NCBI GenBank assembly: GCA_024304995.1
Contig: JAMWZD010000002.1
Coordinates: 124,001 to 188,000, forward strand
From: Rickettsiales bacterium
GTDB lineage: Bacteria; Pseudomonadota; Alphaproteobacteria; Rickettsiales; UBA998
Direction: 5' to 3'
Length of the DNA: 64,000 bases
Of the stretch, positions 61,395 through 64,000 are shown one piece after another. Each line of letters begins with the position of its first letter. Positions within the stretch are counted from its first letter, which is position 1. Position numbers and translations under genes: made by a program. A model generated the notes under the pieces. It was not told where the DNA came from. It ran no database searches and saw only the letters and a program-made list of their open reading frames with translations.

Positions 61395-61424
61395 AACTTG
61401 CGCCCCAGTGGCGCATTTTTTTTG
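61395..61424 (+). terminator. Intrinsic terminator
   Basis: TGCGCC (61399-61404) pairs with GGCGCA (61410-61415) around CCAGT, followed by eight T residues (61416-61423). It lies 13 bases after the stop of the gene at 61056-61385. Confidence 0.85.
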
Positions 61425-61457
61425 TATGTTTTTTTCATGACAGCACCTCAACCTTAT

Positions 61458-61581
61458 AACTCCCCTCTTGAAAGGGAGTCAAAACAGCAAGGCTGTTTTG
61501 GTGGGGAGCGTATGATGCAGAGTTACATATCACCCCCACCGAATCGCTTGCGCTCTTCGACTCCCCCCTCAAGGGGGAGTT
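61458..61581. repeat. Palindromic intergenic repeat, family 3
   Basis: A 124-base element. Outer arms AACTCCCCTCTTGAAAGGGAGT and GACTCCCCCCTCAAGGGGGAGTT are each hairpins and also pair with each other. Inside is the hairpin AAAACAGC-AAG-GCTGTTTT (61481-61499), then GGTGGGG (61500-61506) matching CCCCCACC (61533-61540). It lies downstream of flhA, just before the family 1 copy at 61591. Confidence 0.75.
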
Positions 61582-61590
61582 AATGTCTCC

Positions 61591-61670
61591 GTCATTCTGA
61601 ACGTAGTGAAGAATCCATCTATCCACTGGCGGAAGAATCTCTGGAACTTGAAGCGTTGCCTCAGCATGAC
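61591..61670. repeat. Palindromic intergenic repeat, family 1, copy D
   Basis: GTCATTCTGA (61591-61600) with TCAGCATGAC (61661-61670) at the other end, and GAAGAATCC (61608-61616) with a degenerate inner partner. GCGTTGCCTCAG is shared with copy C. It ends 15 bases before the flhA stop codon on the opposite strand and follows the family 3 element directly. Confidence 0.78.
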
Positions 61671-61685
61671 AATACAAACCCCACA

Positions 61686-63854
61686 TCATAACTGCCCCAA
61701 TGCCTTAATACGGGCTTTTGGATGGATTTCATTTTGTGACATCACCATTGTGCTGGAGCGGAAGCGTTCAATGATGGAGCGCACGTAAGGGCGGATGGTC
61801 GGGCTGGTGAGCAACACAGGGTTGTCACCCTGCATCACATGCTGATCGCATTTGGTGCGCACAGTAGTGATAAATTCCTGAATTTTGCTTGGTGCCATCG
61901 TCAGGTGCTTTTCATCCCCTTGCCCTGAAATGGAATCAACAAATACCTGCTCCCAGCTGGGGGACATGGCAAGCACAGGGATCACCCCATCATGATTGGC
62001 TGCTGCATGGCTTATCTGGCGGGCAAGGCGGGTGCGCACATGTTCTGTGATAATGGTGAAATTCTGCGAGGTGCGCGAACTTTCTGCCACAGCTTCCATG
62101 ATGGTTGGCAAATCACGAATGGAAATCAGCTCGCCGAGCAGATTCTGCAGGATGCGCTGAACGCCATTCACAGTGATTTGTGATGGTATGGTTTCGGCGA
62201 TTAATTTCTGCATATCTTTATCCAGATCATCCAGCAATTTTTGCGTTTCTGCATAAGAAAGCAATTCGGCAAGATTCTCTTTTACCACTTCTGTGATATG
62301 GGTGGTGATCACTGTAGGCGGGTCTACCACGGTCAGGTTTTTGAATAATGCTTCCTCACGATGCTGATCCGTAATCCACATAGCAGGCAAACCAAAGGTT
62401 GGCTCAGTGGTCGCTTCACCTGGCAGTGCAATCTTGCCACCTGAAGGATCCATCACCAATAGCATATCAGGGCGGATGTCCCCACGCGCATGTTCAATTT
62501 CTTTTACCTTGATCACGTACGTATTCGCAGGAAGCTGCATATTATCCTGAATCCGCACCGCAGGCATAACAAAGCCAAGCTCGCGGGCAATCTGTTTGCG
62601 CAGTGCTTTAATCTGTTCAGTCAGGCGGTGTCCTTTCTGGTAATTGATCAGTGGCAATAAGCCATATCCCAGCTCTAAACGCAGACTGTCTATATGCAGG
62701 GTCTGTGCAATATCATCTGGTTCACCAGCGCCTTGTGGTGCAGGCATGGGTTTGCCATCTGCACCTGTTACCATAGTCGGTGCGCCACCAGATGAACGCG
62801 CCATAGCGCCGCCACCTGCCGCTGCTTCCTGCTCAGCTTTATCTGCTTTCATGCCAACATAGACGAGAAAACCTAAAATGGCAGATAATATCAGGAATGG
62901 GATAGCTGGCATACCAGGAACAAACGCCAGAATGAACGCAAGAAAAGAGGTCATGCCGAGCGCGGCAGGAAATTCATTTAACTGCCCCAGAACCGCTTTT
63001 TCAGAGCTTCCCGCAACACCTGCTTTCGTCACTAACATACCCGCAGCGGTGGAGACGATCAGTGCTGGAATCTGAGAGACCAGACCGTCACCAATGGTCA
63101 GCAATGTGTATGTCTGCATAGCTTCGCCAAAGGTCATCTCATAGGTTACTGTGCCGATGATGATACCTGCAATGAAGTTAATGAAGGTAATCATCAGGCC
63201 TGCAACCGCGTCCCCGCGTACGAATTTTGACGCACCATCCATTGCCCCGAAGAAGGTGCTTTCATCTTCCAGTTCTTTACGGCGGCTTTTGGCGACTTCT
63301 TCATCAATCAATCCAGCAGACAAATCCGCATCAATTGCCATTTGTTTTCCTGGCATGGCATCAAGGCTGAAACGTGCAGAGACTTCCGCAATACGCCCCG
63401 AACCTTTGGTGATTACCATAAAGTTAATAATCGTCAGAATGCCGAAAATGATGATCCCGATGGCGACCTGCCCGCCCATTGCAAATTCTCCGAAGGCAGC
63501 AATCACCTGTCCTGCTGCGTCAGGGCCGTCCTGCCCGTTGGTGAGGATGAGCCGTGTGGATGCTACGTTAAGCGAGAGCCTGAGCAGGGTTGCAATCAGA
63601 AGGATAGATGGGAAAGAACTCAAACCTAATGGTTTTTCCACAAACAGCACCGTCATCAGAATCAGCACGGAGAGCGTAATCGAGATGCCAAGCAGAAAGT
63701 CCAGCAGCATCGGCGGCATGGAGACAAACAGCACCATGAGAATGCCCATAAAGCCGAGTGCGAAGAAAATATCCGCACGTCGAATGGCAGACTGGAACGC
63801 GGTGTTAGCGCGTGCCATGTTCGCAGAGCGTGGTGCTGGGAGGTTATCTGCCAT
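61686..63854 (-). CDS. flhA: Flagellar biosynthesis protein FlhA
   Basis: Large export-gate protein of the flagellar type III system (722 residues). N-terminal half with about eight membrane helices (ADIFFALGFMGILMVLFVS, LLRLSLNVASTRLIL, FMVITKGSGRIAEVSARF with the FHIPEP-type loop DAMPGKQMAIDADL). The cytoplasmic half (from about 340) begins with a Gly/Ala-rich linker (EQEAAAGGGAMARSSGG). It overlaps the preceding flbD-like gene by one base (TAATG). flhF lies about 700 bases downstream with repeats and a small gene between. Confidence 0.97.
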   Translation of the reverse strand: MADNLPAPRSANMARANTAFQSAIRRADIFFALGFMGILMVLFVSMPPMLLDFLLGISITLSVLILMTVLFVEKPLGLSSFPSILLIATLLRLSLNVASTRLILTNGQDGPDAAGQVIAAFGEFAMGGQVAIGIIIFGILTIINFMVITKGSGRIAEVSARFSLDAMPGKQMAIDADLSAGLIDEEVAKSRRKELEDESTFFGAMDGASKFVRGDAVAGLMITFINFIAGIIIGTVTYEMTFGEAMQTYTLLTIGDGLVSQIPALIVSTAAGMLVTKAGVAGSSEKAVLGQLNEFPAALGMTSFLAFILAFVPGMPAIPFLILSAILGFLVYVGMKADKAEQEAAAGGGAMARSSGGAPTMVTGADGKPMPAPQGAGEPDDIAQTLHIDSLRLELGYGLLPLINYQKGHRLTEQIKALRKQIARELGFVMPAVRIQDNMQLPANTYVIKVKEIEHARGDIRPDMLLVMDPSGGKIALPGEATTEPTFGLPAMWITDQHREEALFKNLTVVDPPTVITTHITEVVKENLAELLSYAETQKLLDDLDKDMQKLIAETIPSQITVNGVQRILQNLLGELISIRDLPTIMEAVAESSRTSQNFTIITEHVRTRLARQISHAAANHDGVIPVLAMSPSWEQVFVDSISGQGDEKHLTMAPSKIQEFITTVRTKCDQHVMQGDNPVLLTSPTIRPYVRSIIERFRSSTMVMSQNEIHPKARIKALGQL

Positions 63855-64000
63855 TAAGAGCTGACTCCTTCAATATCATCATTATATTGACGCAGTTTAT
63901 TGCGCAATGTGCGGATGGAAATGCCTAAAATATTGGCAGCATGGGTGCGGTTGCCGAGGCAGTGATCCAACGTCTGCAATATCAGATCTTTTTCTACATC
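63854..64000 (-). CDS. FlbD-like sigma-54 activator, C-terminal 48 residues only
   Basis: The frame on the minus strand runs in from the right edge and ends with TAA at 63856-63854, sharing a base with the flhA start. It encodes a Fis-type helix-turn-helix: EKDLILQTLDHCLGNRTH, then AANILGISIRTLRNKL, followed by a short tail ending GVSS. This is the typical C-terminus of NtrC-type activators; its place before flhA and the class of organism suggest FlbD, which activates flagellar sigma-54 promoters. The central ATPase domain is outside the window, so the name is an inference. Confidence 0.75.
   Translation of the reverse strand, partial: DVEKDLILQTLDHCLGNRTHAANILGISIRTLRNKLRQYNDDIEGVSS

Overview
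The window looks like a chromosomal segment of a Gram-negative, flagellated alphaproteobacterium with a modest G+C content (mid-40s percent, judged by eye). Reasons: a CarD-type RNA polymerase-binding regulator, the rph-rdgB pair, a FlbD-like sigma-54 activator directly before flhA, a NodT-type efflux lipoprotein, an NDUFAF6-like squalene/phytoene synthase homologue, and outer-membrane systems (two-partner secretion, TolC-like channel). The genus cannot be named from sequence alone. There are no rRNA genes, insertion sequences, prophage genes or CRISPR arrays. Coding density is very high and many gene pairs overlap by 1 to 11 bases.

Layout. 1-7.0 kb (+): plsC (cut by the window edge), rph, rdgB, an FMN reductase, an orphan efflux fusion protein, a small unknown gene, a periplasmic cyclophilin, a stand-alone VirB8-like protein, queA and sodC. 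7.0-16.6 kb (-): an apparent operon DUF547 / TVP38 membrane protein / FAD disulfide oxidoreductase / small membrane protein / one-module NRPS / YHS protein / DinB-like protein / NRDE protein. 16.7-23.3 kb: nodT, mazG, xthA, a small acidic unknown protein, ymdB, 5-formyl-THF cyclo-ligase, smpB, dapA. 23.4-30.6 kb (+): tRNA-Pro, then speD and a ten-gene run (DUF2170, PspA/IM30, DUF2491, several membrane proteins, DUF350, a membrane-anchored spermidine-synthase-like protein). 30.6-36.9 kb (-): two-partner secretion pair tpsB-tpsA. 37-45 kb: rarA, selO, two tandem DUF2237 genes, an esterase, rnd, ribH, dcd, murA. 45.1-52.1 kb (-): a type IV pilus / type II secretion-like assembly operon (MshEN-type ATPase, PilC-like protein, PilM/PilN-like fusion, PilO-like protein and two exported proteins). 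52.2-57.1 kb: orphan ABC ATPase, NDUFAF6-like protein, small unknown, carD, argJ, polyprenyl synthase. 57.1-64 kb (-): flagellar genes flbD (3' end), flhA, flhF, flhG, fliK-like.

The most unusual block is 23.6-30.6 kb. It joins polyamine synthesis enzymes (AdoMet decarboxylase and aminopropyltransferase) to a PspA-type membrane-remodelling protein and to membrane proteins that include a probable winged-helix domain and a glycine-rich-domain-protein-like domain. The promoter between speD and the rest carries two identical 13-bp palindromes. Related yjfIJKL-type neighbourhoods are known in other bacteria, but this version has no visible ATP-grasp ligase and contains several genes I cannot name.

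Other points: an orphan VirB8-like periplasmic protein, a TpsA exoprotein with an inserted LamG-like lectin fold, an NRPS with no release domain, and three families of palindromic intergenic repeats. One family is present four times; one copy supplies the probable start codon of the speE-like gene.
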